Below, piece by piece: positions 1-6,413 of a stretch of 14,486 bases of DNA. The stretch's first letter is position 1; each line of letters begins with the position of its first letter. Source of the DNA: Actinomycetes bacterium (lineage in GTDB: Bacteria > Actinomycetota > Acidimicrobiia > Acidimicrobiales > Palsa-688); contig JAKACE010000010.1 of assembly GCA_021821705.1 (NCBI GenBank), forward strand, positions 1 through 14,486. Reading direction: 5' to 3'. Made by a program: the position numbers and the translations under genes. Under the pieces are notes generated by a model, which saw only the letters and a list, made by a program, of their open reading frames with translations, was not told the DNA's origin and ran no database searches.

Positions 1-19
1 CCCGGGCGGGCCACCCGGG
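1..19 (-). terminator. Possible terminator hairpin after the CHAP gene
   Basis: CCCGGG at 1-6 and again at 14-19 can pair as a 6-bp stem around a 7-nt loop. It lies 27 bp beyond the stop of the CHAP gene. There is no T-tract, and such GC-rich palindromes are common in this genome, so this is only a candidate. The window edge hides what follows. Confidence 0.2.
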
Positions 20-45
20 GCGTCGGCGGTAAGGGGGTGCGCCGA

Positions 46-786
46 TCAGGGGGCGAGTATGTAGAGCACCGATGAGGAGGGTGTGAGCGTGCGCACGTCG
101 ACGTGGCCAGCCCCGTATGTGAAGTTCTCCTCGCTGACGGTGATGGTGCCGTTGGAGACGGCGGTGACCCAGGCCACGTGGCCGTCACCGCCGGCGCCAT
201 CGGTCCAGGCCGGGAAGACGGCCACGGACCAGGGCTGGGGCACCGAGCTCACGGTCCAACCTTTGGCCTGGGCATTGCCGGCCCAGTACTGCGCGTTGCC
301 GTTGTTGGGACCGGTGAAATCGGGCCAGAGGCCGCTGTAGGCGTGGAACTCGTAGTCAGCCCACCACGTGCACTGCCCGGGGTAGCCCTGGTCCCCTGAG
401 GCGGTGGCGCCCACGGCCCGGCCGGTGGGCGTAGGCGTGGGTGCTGGGCACTGGGGCAGGCCGGGGGTGAACCTGGCATAGACGGGGGTGTCGAGCCAGT
501 AGTCGGAGACGTACTGGCCACCGGCGAGCCTGTCCCAGATCGGCGAACCGTAGACGTCGGTGCCAGTTGTCTGGCACACGATAACCACGGCCTCATCGTG
601 CGAGAGCCAACCCAGTACGGCGGAGGAGGTGCTGGGAGCCGCCCTCTCGGCCAGGGGGAGGGTGGCGGTCACGTGGAAGATGCCGGCTGCGGAGGCGCCC
701 GGAGCGCCAAGGGCCAGCCCGGCCAGAGCGGCCAGTGCACAAACCGAGCCCGACAGGGCGGTCTTCAAGTTCCTTGCTGCGTACAT
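46..786 (-). CDS. Secreted SH3-like/CHAP-domain cell-wall hydrolase
   Basis: A 246-residue exported protein. Residues 1-34 form a signal peptide: basic start, hydrophobic stretch rich in Ala/Leu, and an ASAA cleavage-type motif. Residues about 35-110 resemble a bacterial SH3-like region. A Pro/Thr linker (about 113-122) leads to a C-terminal CHAP domain. In it, the GQCTWW motif places the nucleophile Cys139, GHVAW places His203, and the VSEEN motif supplies an acidic or Asn third residue (E219-N221). CHAP enzymes are amidases or endopeptidases that cleave peptidoglycan peptides outside the cell. The ATG at 784-786 was chosen because GGGAGG sits 8-9 nt before it. A longer reading frame extends upstream, but it would run through the leader hairpins and has no ribosome site. 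The last gene of a minus-strand series; its leader and upstream dyad suggest dedicated control. Domain call is firm; substrate is unknown. Confidence 0.88.
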   Translation of the reverse strand: MYAARNLKTALSGSVCALAALAGLALGAPGASAAGIFHVTATLPLAERAAPSTSSAVLGWLSHDEAVVIVCQTTGTDVYGSPIWDRLAGGQYVSDYWLDTPVYARFTPGLPQCPAPTPTPTGRAVGATASGDQGYPGQCTWWADYEFHAYSGLWPDFTGPNNGNAQYWAGNAQAKGWTVSSVPQPWSVAVFPAWTDGAGGDGHVAWVTAVSNGTITVSEENFTYGAGHVDVRTLTPSSSVLYILAP

Positions 787-853
787 CTGTCGCACCTCCC
801 TCTCGTACCGGCTTCGAAGGCCGGTCTCGTGGGTGCAACCTGTTCGCACCCTC
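787..853 (-). promoter_or_regulatory. Structured 5' leader of the CHAP gene
   Basis: Read on the minus strand, this leader has two perfect hairpins. The first is GGGTGC/GCACCC around a 9-nt loop (831-851). The second is ACCGGC/GCCGGT around a 7-nt loop (807-825), flanked on both sides by ACGAGA. The ribosome site GGGAGG (795-800) follows directly. The heptamer GGTGCGA occurs in the 5' arm of hairpin 1 and again over the ribosome site. The 3' arm GCACC (832-836) could therefore pair with either copy and expose or hide the Shine-Dalgarno sequence. It matches no riboswitch family I can recognise; I looked for ydaO and GEMM signatures. The structure is seen in the sequence; the switching role is inference. 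Confidence 0.35.
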
Positions 854-860
854 TTGGACA

Positions 861-890
861 ACGCTAAAACGGCGCAAGGGTCGCGGGTAA
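861..890 (-). promoter_or_regulatory. Candidate promoter of the CHAP gene
   Basis: On the minus strand, TTACCC (885-890) and TAGCGT (861-866) are separated by 18 bp. TAGCGT fits the TAnnnT -10 pattern common in actinobacteria; the -35 match is weak. This would start transcription near 853 and give a leader of about 67 nt. The -35 box abuts the dyad at 890-907, which suggests regulation from that site. Confidence 0.35.
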
Positions 891-907
891 GGGGCAGATC
901 CGCCCCT
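890..907. promoter_or_regulatory. 18-bp dyad, putative operator copy 1
   Basis: AGGGGCAGATCCGCCCCT, a palindrome with 8 of 9 pairs matched and no loop. It lies between the stop of the hydrolase gene (925) and the CHAP gene, about 103 bp before the CHAP start and touching its candidate -35 box. Copy 2 at 2091-2108 differs by one base. The flanks also agree (CGGGTA on one side, CG on the other, allowing a 1-bp insertion). A loop-less dyad suits a dimeric DNA-binding protein better than a terminator, and no T-tract follows. Confidence 0.5.
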
Positions 908-924
908 CGGTGAGGTACGACGGC

Positions 925-2055
925 TCAGCGGAACCTGGCCATGAAACGGGCCAGTTCGGCCCGGTACAACGACGGGTCGGTGCCGACGGCACCCACGTGG
1001 TCGGCGCCCCTTACCGCAACATAGGTGACAAGGCGCCGGTCGGCGCGGGCGAAGCGCGCCGCCAGGTAAGGGGGGACGACGGTGTCGGCCGAGCCTTGGA
1101 AAAGCAGTGCGGGTACGGACAGGTCGCGCTCCAGCGCCGGTTCGGACAGCATGGACAGGTCGGCGCCCGTCCGCCACGACGCCATCCTGGCCACCAGGGC
1201 GGCCATGAAGGCCGGCAGGTGCACCCTGGCGGCCTGGAAGGTCAGGGTCGCCTGCCAGTCGAGCAGCGGCGAGTCCAGCACGATGCCTTTGACATGGCGG
1301 GAGTAGGCAGGGTCGTGAGCCGTGACGAGGCACATGGCGCCGCCCAACGAATAGCCGTAGAGAACGACCCCTCTGGCGCCGTGGCTCATGGCGTAGTCGA
1401 CGGCGCTACCGACGTCGCGCCATTCCGTTGTGCCCAGGTGCGACAGGTGGTCGGGGCTGGGGGGTGCCCCGATGTCGTTGCGGTAGGTGATGGCCAGAGC
1501 CGGGAAACCGAGCTGGTGCAACAGGGAAATGGCGGACAGGTCGTCGGTGCGGCTGCCGCCGAGCCCGTGCACGACGATCACCCAGGTGTGCAGGGCGCCG
1601 GGGACGTACCACGCAGGCATCGGCCCGAGGGCCGTGGGGACGGCGACCGAGCGGAAGTGGATCCTGAGCGCCTGCCACGGGTCGCCGGTGTAGCGGTCGG
1701 CCTGCACGCCGGCCGCCTGGCCGGGCGAGAGGCGCCCCACGACGGCGCTCAACTCGCGGGTTACCGACGACGCAGTGGTGGCGGTAACCGCGCCGACGAC
1801 GGCTCGGCCGCCCTTCCAGGCCAGCGCGAAGGTGCCTGGTTCGGACGCGTCAGGGCCCCGGCTGAGCACCACTGAGCGCTGGGCCGGCCCGACCGACAGG
1901 ACGCGCAGCGGGTAGGAGGGCCCGACGTGCACGACATCGGTGAGCCGCACGGCCGAGTACCACGCCAGAGAGGTCGCGGCCGTAGCCAGCACGGCTATTG
2001 CGACGATGGCGGTGACCAGCCCCCTGCGGAGGGCCCGGCTGGGCACGAGGCGCAC
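925..2055 (-). CDS. Membrane-anchored alpha/beta hydrolase
   Basis: A 376-residue protein with one N-terminal membrane segment (about 12-34) and a probable extracytoplasmic alpha/beta-hydrolase domain from about 130 to the end. The catalytic features are visible: the oxyanion motif VVHGLGG (161-167), the nucleophile elbow GYSLGG with Ser236, GSAD with Asp324, and GADH with His363. This resembles BEM46/YfhR-type serine hydrolases (esterase or peptidase); the substrate cannot be told. Residues about 40-130 form an extra domain of unknown role. The start is GTG at 2053-2055, with GGAGGAG about 18 nt upstream, which is rather far; a GTG three codons in is an alternative. It follows the histidine kinase by 153 bp and has the perfect dyad copy 36 bp before its start, suggesting control separate from the kinase operon. 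Confidence 0.85.
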   Translation of the reverse strand: MRLVPSRALRRGLVTAIVAIAVLATAATSLAWYSAVRLTDVVHVGPSYPLRVLSVGPAQRSVVLSRGPDASEPGTFALAWKGGRAVVGAVTATTASSVTRELSAVVGRLSPGQAAGVQADRYTGDPWQALRIHFRSVAVPTALGPMPAWYVPGALHTWVIVVHGLGGSRTDDLSAISLLHQLGFPALAITYRNDIGAPPSPDHLSHLGTTEWRDVGSAVDYAMSHGARGVVLYGYSLGGAMCLVTAHDPAYSRHVKGIVLDSPLLDWQATLTFQAARVHLPAFMAALVARMASWRTGADLSMLSEPALERDLSVPALLFQGSADTVVPPYLAARFARADRRLVTYVAVRGADHVGAVGTDPSLYRAELARFMARFR

Positions 2056-2090
2056 CAGCCCATGCTGCCGGGGCTCCTCCCACCGGCGCG

Positions 2091-2108
2091 AGGGGCAGAT
2101 CTGCCCCT
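2091..2108. promoter_or_regulatory. 18-bp perfect dyad, putative operator copy 2
   Basis: AGGGGCAGATCTGCCCCT, a perfect palindrome with no loop, in the gap between the kinase stop (2209) and the hydrolase start (2055). It is nearly identical to 890-907, including part of the flanks when one copy is inverted. A weak promoter-like pair on the minus strand, TTGCAC about 17 bp before TAGGGG, would put the dyad at the -10 region. Here the protein could act differently from copy 1. The natural candidate binder is the response regulator encoded just upstream; this is inference. Confidence 0.5.
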
Positions 2109-2208
2109 ACCCGTCGAGGACGAAGGGTGCAACGGTCGAGCGGGCGGCACCGGCCCGAGGCCGGAAGGCCGCCTGCAGGTCTCGGTGTGCCGGCGACGTC
2201 GAGCAGGG

Positions 2209-3534
2209 TCAGCCGGCCGGGACGCTGTAGCTCGAGCAAGCGTGCTGTTCGGTGTTCGGCCACTCGAGCACTACGCTCAGCCCTCGGGCGTCGGCAGCGG
2301 CGGACGGGTCGGCCGGGCCCACGTGGTAGTCGCCCCCGGCGGCACGGACCATGTGCACGCTGTTGCGCTTGCGCTCCCATGCCGCCGTCACCCGCTGCGG
2401 GTCCGGGCCGGGGCCGCCACTGCGTACCTCTACGACAAGGCGGCGGGCGGCGGCGGCGGCGGTGAGCGCGACGGGGTAGCCGTAAGCGTGGTAGGCGGCG
2501 TTGTTGAGCAACTCGCGCACGGCGCCCACCACGGTCAGTACCGGTGCGCCGGGCGGCAATGGGCCGGACAGTCCTGACAGGTCGAGATCGAGCCGGGTGA
2601 TCGGCACGAACGCCCGGCTCAACTGGAGCAGCTCTTCGGCCAGGCCGGCACCGTGCCCATAGGAGGCCCGGTAGCCGTCAGACGCTTCGCCGGCCGAGCG
2701 TCCCAGGGCAGTGGCGAGGTCCCGGCGGTACTGCTCGGCCCAGGGGGCCAGCTGGTCGGCGCTCATGGTGCCGCGGCGGACCTCGCGCAGTAGGGCCTTG
2801 GGGATGTCGTGACCTATGCGGTAGGCGCTCGCCGCCGCCGCCACCCTGGCCTGCTCGCCGGCGAGGCGCCCCAGCATGGCCCGCAGCGCCTCCGACTGGC
2901 CCATGATGGAGCGCAGCAGGCTGAAGCCGAGGCGGGCGATGAGGAAGAACGGCAGGTAGGAGACGGCGTTGTTCCAGACCGCCGCATCAGCGGTGCGCAG
3001 GGCGGCGGTCCCGGCGAAGTGGTCCGGGCCCAGGGCCGTGAACACGGTCATGGCGTACGCAACGGTCAGGGCGCCGGCGCAGGCCAGGCCGGGGAACAGG
3101 CGCCACCCGGCCGCCCCGACGATGACGACCGTTATGACCGTGTACGGCTCCGCCCAGAAGGCTGACGTGGACAGTGACGACGCCCCGAGCACCGATGCCG
3201 CCAGCACGAGGCACAGGGCCCCGCACACCGTCTCGGTGACGGCCGTAGGTGCGTCGATGGCAGGGAGGCGCCCCAGCTGGACGCGCCGGTAGCAGCGGCC
3301 GAAAACGATCAGGGACTGTACGGCCAGCGCCGCCACCAGCCAGGCGGCCCGCCCGGCCTGGGCCAGGGCCAGCACCAGCGTACCGGAGCGCAGGGCTCCG
3401 GCCAGCACTAGCGTCACCGTCTCGGCTGACCGGCCCTCGTAGCTCTCCCTGCCCGTCCCGGGTACCGGCCCCGGGCTCGGGGCGCTACCCGGGCTGAGCG
3501 AGGTGCCTGGTCCGCCCGGCACGGCGGGCACCAT
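2209..3534 (-). CDS. Membrane histidine kinase, atypical DesK/NarX-like
   Basis: A 441-residue sensor kinase. Residues 1-33 are Pro/Gly-rich, then come about six membrane segments between about 38 and 208. A helical dimerisation region follows, with the phospho-acceptor candidate His242 in GHDIPKALL. The C-terminal HATPase domain carries a clear N-box, ELLNNAAYHA (341-350). The later ATP-binding motifs are degenerate: the usual D-x-G-x-G is SGGPGP (372-377), and the usual GxGL lid is replaced by a stretch around WERKRNSVHMV. It may bind ATP unusually or have reduced activity. The ATG overlaps the stop of the response regulator gene (TGATG), showing translational coupling and making that regulator its obvious partner. 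The signal is unknown. Fold identification is good; enzymatic competence is uncertain. Confidence 0.8.
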   Translation of the reverse strand: MVPAVPGGPGTSLSPGSAPSPGPVPGTGRESYEGRSAETVTLVLAGALRSGTLVLALAQAGRAAWLVAALAVQSLIVFGRCYRRVQLGRLPAIDAPTAVTETVCGALCLVLAASVLGASSLSTSAFWAEPYTVITVVIVGAAGWRLFPGLACAGALTVAYAMTVFTALGPDHFAGTAALRTADAAVWNNAVSYLPFFLIARLGFSLLRSIMGQSEALRAMLGRLAGEQARVAAAASAYRIGHDIPKALLREVRRGTMSADQLAPWAEQYRRDLATALGRSAGEASDGYRASYGHGAGLAEELLQLSRAFVPITRLDLDLSGLSGPLPPGAPVLTVVGAVRELLNNAAYHAYGYPVALTAAAAARRLVVEVRSGGPGPDPQRVTAAWERKRNSVHMVRAAGGDYHVGPADPSAAADARGLSVVLEWPNTEQHACSSYSVPAG

Positions 3535-4205
3535 CAGGCACCTGGCCCGCTGGGCCGGTAGACCTCCCAGGGGCTGACGATGCCCAGGTGCACGGCCAGG
3601 CGGGCGCGGTCCGTCTGCTTGGCACAGTCCGGGTAGATCTCCACGATGCGCTCCAGGTGCCTGCGCACTCCGGCTTCGGTCAGCGGAGGGTCGCAGGCGC
3701 GGGCGATCTGGAGGAGCTTGAGCCCGAGTGCTTCGAGGCGCAGCACCTCCTGCTGGCGGGGGCTGAGCACCTTGCGGGCCGAGGCTGCCAGGTTCTCGAG
3801 GAGAACGGGATCCACGTAGATCGCTCCGGCCAGGACGGCGTCGACGCCGGCGAGCAGCACCGAGACGTCCGCTGTGTCCTTGCAGACGTAGCCCGACGCT
3901 CCGGCCGCCCTGGCCTGTTCGAGAGCCTCGCCCGAGGCCAGGCCGGAGAACACGAGCACCGGGGCTTGGGCCGATACCACCCGCACGGCTGCGGGCCCCT
4001 CCAGTTGGCCGCCGCGGATCTGCAGGTCGAGCACGACGAGTGAAAGCCCCTCCATGCCGGCGTCGAGCATGCTCTCGACTGTGGAGAAACCCTCGACCTG
4101 CCAGCCCTGCCCGAGATGGGCGCCGACGCGCTCCATGGTCACCACGCGGGTAAAAGTCTGGTCCTCCGCCACCGCCACCCGGCCGGTCGCCGTCGGCGGG
4201 GTCAT
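3534..4205 (-). CDS. NarL/LuxR-family response regulator
   Basis: A 223-residue two-domain regulator. The receiver domain (about 8-125) has its full active-site set: acidic pair Glu14/Asp15, phospho-acceptor Asp60 in VVLDLQI, Ser87 in VLVFSG and Lys109 in YVCKD. The C-terminal part (about 145-210) starts with LSPRQQEVLRLEALG, the usual opening of a LuxR-type helix-turn-helix. The recognition region (LTEAGVRRHLERI) departs from the common pattern and has a few extra residues before it, so its DNA target may be unusual. Its ATG overlaps the stop of the upstream membrane gene (ATGA), and its stop overlaps the kinase start (TGATG). It is the middle gene of a tightly coupled operon. The repeated dyads at 2091-2108 and 890-907 are plausible targets. 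Confidence 0.88.
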   Translation of the reverse strand: MTPPTATGRVAVAEDQTFTRVVTMERVGAHLGQGWQVEGFSTVESMLDAGMEGLSLVVLDLQIRGGQLEGPAAVRVVSAQAPVLVFSGLASGEALEQARAAGASGYVCKDTADVSVLLAGVDAVLAGAIYVDPVLLENLAASARKVLSPRQQEVLRLEALGLKLLQIARACDPPLTEAGVRRHLERIVEIYPDCAKQTDRARLAVHLGIVSPWEVYRPSGPGA

Positions 4206-5038
4206 GCCTCGACCTCGACGCCGGGGCGCACGGCCTCGATCAGCTCGATAAGGCGGCCGGCCTCGGCCTGCATCTCGGCGGGTACGGGCCCGCTCGTGTG
4301 GCCCAGCGCCTCCAGAAGAGTACCGACAGGCCCGAACACGTCAGCTGCCACGGCCCTCCACTGGGACTCCTCCGCCAGGAGGGCGGCGGCCCGGGCCACC
4401 TCGGCATTTCGGCGCGCCATGACCGTCAGCACGCGCCGCAGGAAGGTGGTGGCGGCGAAAGCGGCGGCGAAGAACACGGGAAAGTTGGCGGTGTCGACCA
4501 CCACCTGAGCCACGCTCTCGCCCGGTGCCGTCGTCGGCAGGAGCGCCCCGCCTGCGTACGCGCCCATCAGCACGACCACCATCACGGGGGCCCACCAGCG
4601 GGCTTGCCCAATACTGGAGCGACGCCTCATGGCGAGATGGTGCTGGGCCCGGCCCTCTCCCCCGGCCGCGGCCAGCAGGTCCGGGCCGGCCAGGAGCCCG
4701 AGCCCGACGCCGGTGGCCACGCTGTACTGGAGCATCCAGTTCAGGGCGGCGCCCCGTCCCGGGGCTCCCGTGGTCGCTGCGGACAAGGCGGCCAGAGCGG
4801 CTACGTCGAAGGTTGCCTCGGCCAGAAGGCCGCCTGCGCTCAGCCGGCCCCGGCGGACGAACGCCGGGAGGACGATGGCGCTCTCGACCAGGCATGCCGC
4901 ACCAGTGGCGAGCGCCAGCCAGTAGTGGGTGTAGGCACCGCCGGCGACGGTGAGGTCGATGGCGGCCTGGCAAAGGTGGAAAGCCCTGGCGGCGCAGTAG
5001 ACAAGCACCATCGCCAGCATCAGCCGGCGAGCCGTCAC
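4202..5038 (-). CDS. Six-helix membrane protein, kinase-like sensor lacking catalytic parts
   Basis: A 278-residue protein with about six hydrophobic segments (about 6-27, 38-60, 70-90, 101-125, 149-170, 183-203) and a cytoplasmic helical tail (204-278). The tail resembles the start of the dimerisation region of the kinase two genes downstream: NAEVARAAALLAEESQWRAV then FGPVGTLLEAL, against the kinase's RIGHDIPKALL. The aligned histidine is missing and no HATPase domain follows. It therefore looks like an input module or pseudokinase derived from the same sensor architecture, perhaps forming a complex with the true kinase. The stop overlaps the regulator ATG (ATGA). The start taken is GTG at 5036-5038, the first usual start in the frame, with only a weak GGAG upstream; ATG codons at residues 7 and 10 are alternatives. 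The kinase relationship rests on eye alignment. Confidence 0.65.
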   Translation of the reverse strand: MTARRLMLAMVLVYCAARAFHLCQAAIDLTVAGGAYTHYWLALATGAACLVESAIVLPAFVRRGRLSAGGLLAEATFDVAALAALSAATTGAPGRGAALNWMLQYSVATGVGLGLLAGPDLLAAAGGEGRAQHHLAMRRRSSIGQARWWAPVMVVVLMGAYAGGALLPTTAPGESVAQVVVDTANFPVFFAAAFAATTFLRRVLTVMARRNAEVARAAALLAEESQWRAVAADVFGPVGTLLEALGHTSGPVPAEMQAEAGRLIELIEAVRPGVEVEA

Positions 5039-5219
5039 GGTGGCGAGGAGGCTCCGGGAACCCCGGAAGGCGCTCGAGGAGACGTCGCCGGCTTCTCGGA
5101 GCGCCTGGGCGAGCGAGGGCAGGCCCGCGGCCTCGCCGCGGTGACCGGTCCGTGCCCTGGGGCCGGTGGTAAGCGGAGCAGCCTCGCTGATGCCCTGAGC
5201 TTAGGTGGCCGCTGTGCTC
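5039..5219 (-). other. 181-bp gap before the signalling operon
   Basis: The frame of the following membrane gene stays open upstream to a TAA at about 5202-5204. It gives a plausible-looking peptide (for example LPSLAQALREAGDVSS) but contains no ATG, GTG or TTG before 5038. I see no convincing promoter, dyad or terminator. The operon promoter may lie here, or transcription may continue from the ABC genes. Confidence 0.3.
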
Positions 5220-6413
5220 CTAAGCCGTTTGACGGGCCAGGATGGCCCGTAGGCGTACTCTCGGGCCGGCCTGGAGCACGCTGCGGGCATAGACCACCGA
5301 CGCCAGCCAGGCTACGGCCGCCACCCCTGCGGCACAGATGGCAGCCGATACGAGGAACTGCCACAGCGCCAGGTCCCCTGACGCATAGAGCGCCGGGTCG
5401 ACGACCGGAGCGGTGGGGGGCAGGAAGGCCAGCACCTTGCCGAAGAGGCTGGTCCCGGCGAAGGTGCTCGTGTCGGCGGCGATGTAGCCGAGGAAGAGGG
5501 GGATCTGCAGCGGCAGCGTCACGTTGAACAAGTCGGCCTGCCTGGTCACCATGGCCCCGGCGGCGGCGAAAGCGGTGCAGTAGAAGGCATACCCCACCAC
5601 CAAGCAGACGGCGGCGACGGCTATCACGCCGGGGGCCCCGCCCTGCACCACGGGCGAACCGGAGGCTTCCCCGGCACCGAGGGCGACGACCAGCATGGCG
5701 AGGATTTGCGCACCGAAGAGCAGCCCGGTGCCGAGCACCTTGCCCAGCAGCAGTTGCGAGGGTCGCACGGCGGCGAGGACGACCTCGACGACCCGGCTGG
5801 CCTTTTCCTCGTGGGCGCTGGTGCTGAGACGCATCCCGTAGCTGAGCAGGAGGCTATAGATCAGGATGGCGGCGACGAAGCCGGTCAGTTCCGCCCTCAG
5901 GCTGGGGCCGGGGGTGCTGTGGGCCAAGCCCCTCACAGGCAGCGAAGCACCCTTCTCGACCGAGGCGGCGACCTGGGGTGGCAACTTGGCCAGCAGGGCT
6001 CGCTCCCCGTCGAGCTCGGCCAGGGCGGATGCGACCAGGTACGACGCCGAGGAACGGTCCGTGCTGCTGGGAAGCCGCTCCAACAGGACCTCATGCCCGG
6101 GCACGAACACGACGGCCACGCGCCCGTCGTGCAGGTCGCGCCGGGCTGTGAGCAGATCCGGTTCGTGCACGACGGCGGCGGTCACCCCGGTGAGGCGAGC
6201 CGCCTGGTGGACGACGTCACCGGCTGCAGGTTGGCGCCCGACCAGGCCGACATGCATGGGAGCCGGCTTGGACGACAGGAGCGCCGGCAGGACAACGCCG
6301 ACGGCGACGGCGACCAGCAGGAGCAGGGTGGACACCGTGAAGGAGCGGGCCTTGGCCCGTTCACGCACCTCCCGCCTGGCCACCAACCAGGTGAGGTTGC
6401 GGTCGGCGCTCAC
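5220..6413 (-). CDS. ABC-2 type exporter permease, NatB/YhaP-like
   Basis: A 397-residue inner-membrane protein. After a basic N-terminus (ARREVRERAKARSF) comes the first membrane helix (about 25-46). A large extracytoplasmic domain (about 50-172) follows, then a C-terminal set of about five helices from 175 onward. The loop EEKASRVVEVVLAAVRPSQL (202-221) followed by LLGKVLG is the hallmark of NatB/YhaP permeases (ABC-2 family), which pair with a separate ATPase to export ions, peptides or drugs. The start is GTG at 6411-6413, overlapping the ATPase stop as GTGA, which fixes both the start and the coupling. Its position just upstream of a two-component operon resembles the linkage of NatAB with a sensor/regulator pair in Bacillus. 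The transported substrate is not readable from the sequence. Confidence 0.88.
   Translation of the reverse strand: MSADRNLTWLVARREVRERAKARSFTVSTLLLLVAVAVGVVLPALLSSKPAPMHVGLVGRQPAAGDVVHQAARLTGVTAAVVHEPDLLTARRDLHDGRVAVVFVPGHEVLLERLPSSTDRSSASYLVASALAELDGERALLAKLPPQVAASVEKGASLPVRGLAHSTPGPSLRAELTGFVAAILIYSLLLSYGMRLSTSAHEEKASRVVEVVLAAVRPSQLLLGKVLGTGLLFGAQILAMLVVALGAGEASGSPVVQGGAPGVIAVAAVCLVVGYAFYCTAFAAAGAMVTRQADLFNVTLPLQIPLFLGYIAADTSTFAGTSLFGKVLAFLPPTAPVVDPALYASGDLALWQFLVSAAICAAGVAAVAWLASVVYARSVLQAGPRVRLRAILARQTA

Noticed and set aside
787..853. Known ydaO (c-di-AMP) or GEMM (c-di-GMP) riboswitch
   Set aside because: The leader is too short and lacks the conserved core sequences of either class.
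831..2133. GGGTGCAAC occurring at 831-839 and 2125-2133 near both dyads
   Set aside because: Only nine bases, placed on different sides and at different distances relative to the dyads; chance agreement between two short gaps is quite possible.
3457..3493. Inverted repeat CCCGGGTA/TACCCGGG inside the start of the kinase gene
   Set aside because: It lies in codons for a Pro/Gly/Ser-rich N-terminus whose biased composition easily yields such palindromes.
5035..5364. A 109-codon minus-strand frame whose TGA overlaps the GTG of the membrane sensor gene
   Set aside because: Its product is a Pro/Arg/Ala-rich low-complexity string, and it overlaps the well-supported permease by about 145 bp in another frame. 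The overlap is probably coincidence.
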